32,058 nucleotides of DNA from assembly GCA_902786545.1 (NCBI GenBank), contig CADACU010000033.1:1-32058 (forward strand), read 5' to 3'. The position numbers and the translations under genes were made by a program. Below the pieces are notes generated by a model. It was not told where the DNA came from. It was given only the letters and a program-made list of their open reading frames with translations, and made no database searches. Below, piece by piece: positions 31,343-32,058 of the stretch (position 1 is its first letter; every line of letters starts with the position of its first letter). Source of the stretch: an uncultured Anaerovibrio sp. (GTDB taxonomy: Bacteria > Bacillota > Negativicutes > Selenomonadales > Selenomonadaceae).

Positions 31343-31879
31343 TTACAGCCCTAAGACCCTGTAAAAATCCTCGGATATTACTCTATTCCCACCATAGCCT
31401 GTAGTGCTACCAAAGAAGCGCATATTATATGCAGCTGCAAAAGCTGCTTCGGCGGAATAAGGGATAAGCGGATGACCATCAGCAACAGAATGGACCTGAT
31501 AAATATCCCAATATTTCCAAACACCAGCACTACCTAATACCCATATTGCTTTAGTATCGTAATCATACCTAAACTTCATCAGTCTTTGGTCACTGTGCAC
31601 CTTATATGGTCCCCCAATATAAGTACCATGGGCTCTGTAATAATCCTCAGAAAATTGCACACCTACAACATTGATAGCGATTTGATAATGAGGCGGATTA
31701 TATATTTCAACTACACATGACGACATATCTACATATTGCCCTCCGCCCATGCGCCCACTCACTAAAACATATTTTCCATCATATAGTGTCCCAGGATATG
31801 GAGAGCCCCAAGCTCCGGCATTGGCATTGGGCAATAATAAACTCACTACAGCAAAAACTAGTAAAAAGATTTTTTTCAT
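31343..31879 (-). CDS. Exported protein of unknown function
   Basis: 178 residues. Signal peptide MKKIFLLVFAVVSLLLPNANA, cut before GAWGSPYPG. The mature part is rich in Tyr, Gly and Trp, with VLVSGRMGGGQYVDMSSC and AIWVLGSAGVWKYWDIYQV. No domain recognised. The start at 31879 has GGGAGA before it, better than the frame to 31909. First of a pair of exported-protein genes. Confidence 0.8.
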   Translation of the reverse strand: MKKIFLLVFAVVSLLLPNANAGAWGSPYPGTLYDGKYVLVSGRMGGGQYVDMSSCVVEIYNPPHYQIAINVVGVQFSEDYYRAHGTYIGGPYKVHSDQRLMKFRYDYDTKAIWVLGSAGVWKYWDIYQVHSVADGHPLIPYSAEAAFAAAYNMRFFGSTTGYGGNRVISEDFYRVLGL

Positions 31880-31972
31880 AATAGGTTCTCCCACAAAACA
31901 CCTAAACATTTAACAAGCCATTACCAATTGACTATGACAAAACAGCCCGAAATTTCTTCATTATGGCCACAT

Positions 31973-32058
31973 TTAAATATTTCTAATACTAATATAAGAC
32001 ACCCGCTGACTGGCTGGATTTACTGCAAAGCGCAGGGTGCTGCCCCCTGGACCGACAT
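31973..32058 (-). CDS. C-terminal end of a further exported-type protein, cut by the window edge
   Basis: The frame enters at the right edge and ends at the TAA at 31975-31973. The 27 residues read VGPGGSTLRFAVNPASQRVS, then YISIRNI. The F-A-V-N-P-x-x-x-x-V pattern resembles the VTINPKTKQF segment of the exported protein at 30688-31320, suggesting a paralogue. The coding call rests on this similarity alone. Confidence 0.45.
   Translation of the reverse strand, partial: VGPGGSTLRFAVNPASQRVSYISIRNI

Noticed and set aside
31985-32058. Structured RNA or riboswitch at the right edge
   Set aside because: Inverted segments CACCC/GGGTG exist, but the minus frame is open and resembles a protein end. 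No riboswitch consensus seen.

Overview
The window looks like chromosomal DNA of an anaerobic, motile, diderm Firmicute of the class Negativicutes, probably Selenomonas- or Anaerovibrio-like (inference). The basis is mixed. There are Firmicutes-type housekeeping genes (rny, ymdB, floA, niaR, phoH-ybeY-era-recO). There are also an AMIN-domain periplasmic amidase, a relic of an outer-membrane beta-barrel gene ending in Phe, a reverse-type rubrerythrin and a very large flagellin. Most genes lie on the minus strand.

Layout from left to right. 1-1726 (minus): rsmD, coaD and a coiled-coil ATPase-subunit-like protein, preceded at the window edge by one copy of a hairpin-rich repeat. 2013-3689 (plus): a DUF4127 protein behind a leader with two hairpins, then tRNA-Gln(CTG) with promoter, leader hairpin and terminator. 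3880-9468 (minus): a P-loop/Asp23 fusion, a PHP phosphoesterase, ymdB, an unknown protein, rny and dtd. 9585-11327: the second repeat copy, a GT2 glycosyltransferase whose tail is encoded by that repeat, a divergent gtrA, and the outer-membrane protein relic. 11328-13535 (minus): niaR, a short NfeD-like gene, floA and a small membrane protein. 13629-13897 (minus): tRNA-Asn, tRNA-Glu and tRNA-Val. 13975-16446 (minus): a SEC-C protein and the amidase.

16504-20440 holds a polar amino-acid ABC transporter (binding protein, permease, ATPase, all minus). Its binding-protein gene is separated from the permease gene by a complete IS110-family element of about 1.5 kb on the plus strand. The leader of this element has the features of a bridge-RNA gene. 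It contains a stem-bounded loop carrying a 9-nt complement to the right junction, and a second segment identical to 7 nt of the right end. The ends could also form a -35/-10 promoter in the circular form. This is the most interesting object in the window.

20646-22310 (plus) carries an HD-GYP-like protein and a reverse rubrerythrin. 22377-25606 (minus) carries phoH, a single-ORF YbeY-Era fusion, and recO coupled to it by a stop/start overlap. 25727-32058 (minus) is accessory: two tandem SmpA-fold-like exported proteins, an orphan ORF without a good start, a 989-residue flagellin with three related modules in its variable region, a DUF3791 protein, two exported proteins of unknown function, and the end of another gene.

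The housekeeping part centres on RNA metabolism: RNase Y, YmdB, a PHP phosphoesterase, RsmD, Dtd, YbeY-Era and tRNAs. The accessory part centres on the cell surface: flagellin, exported proteins, GtrA/GT2 and the beta-barrel relic. All calls come from reading the sequence. No database search was run.
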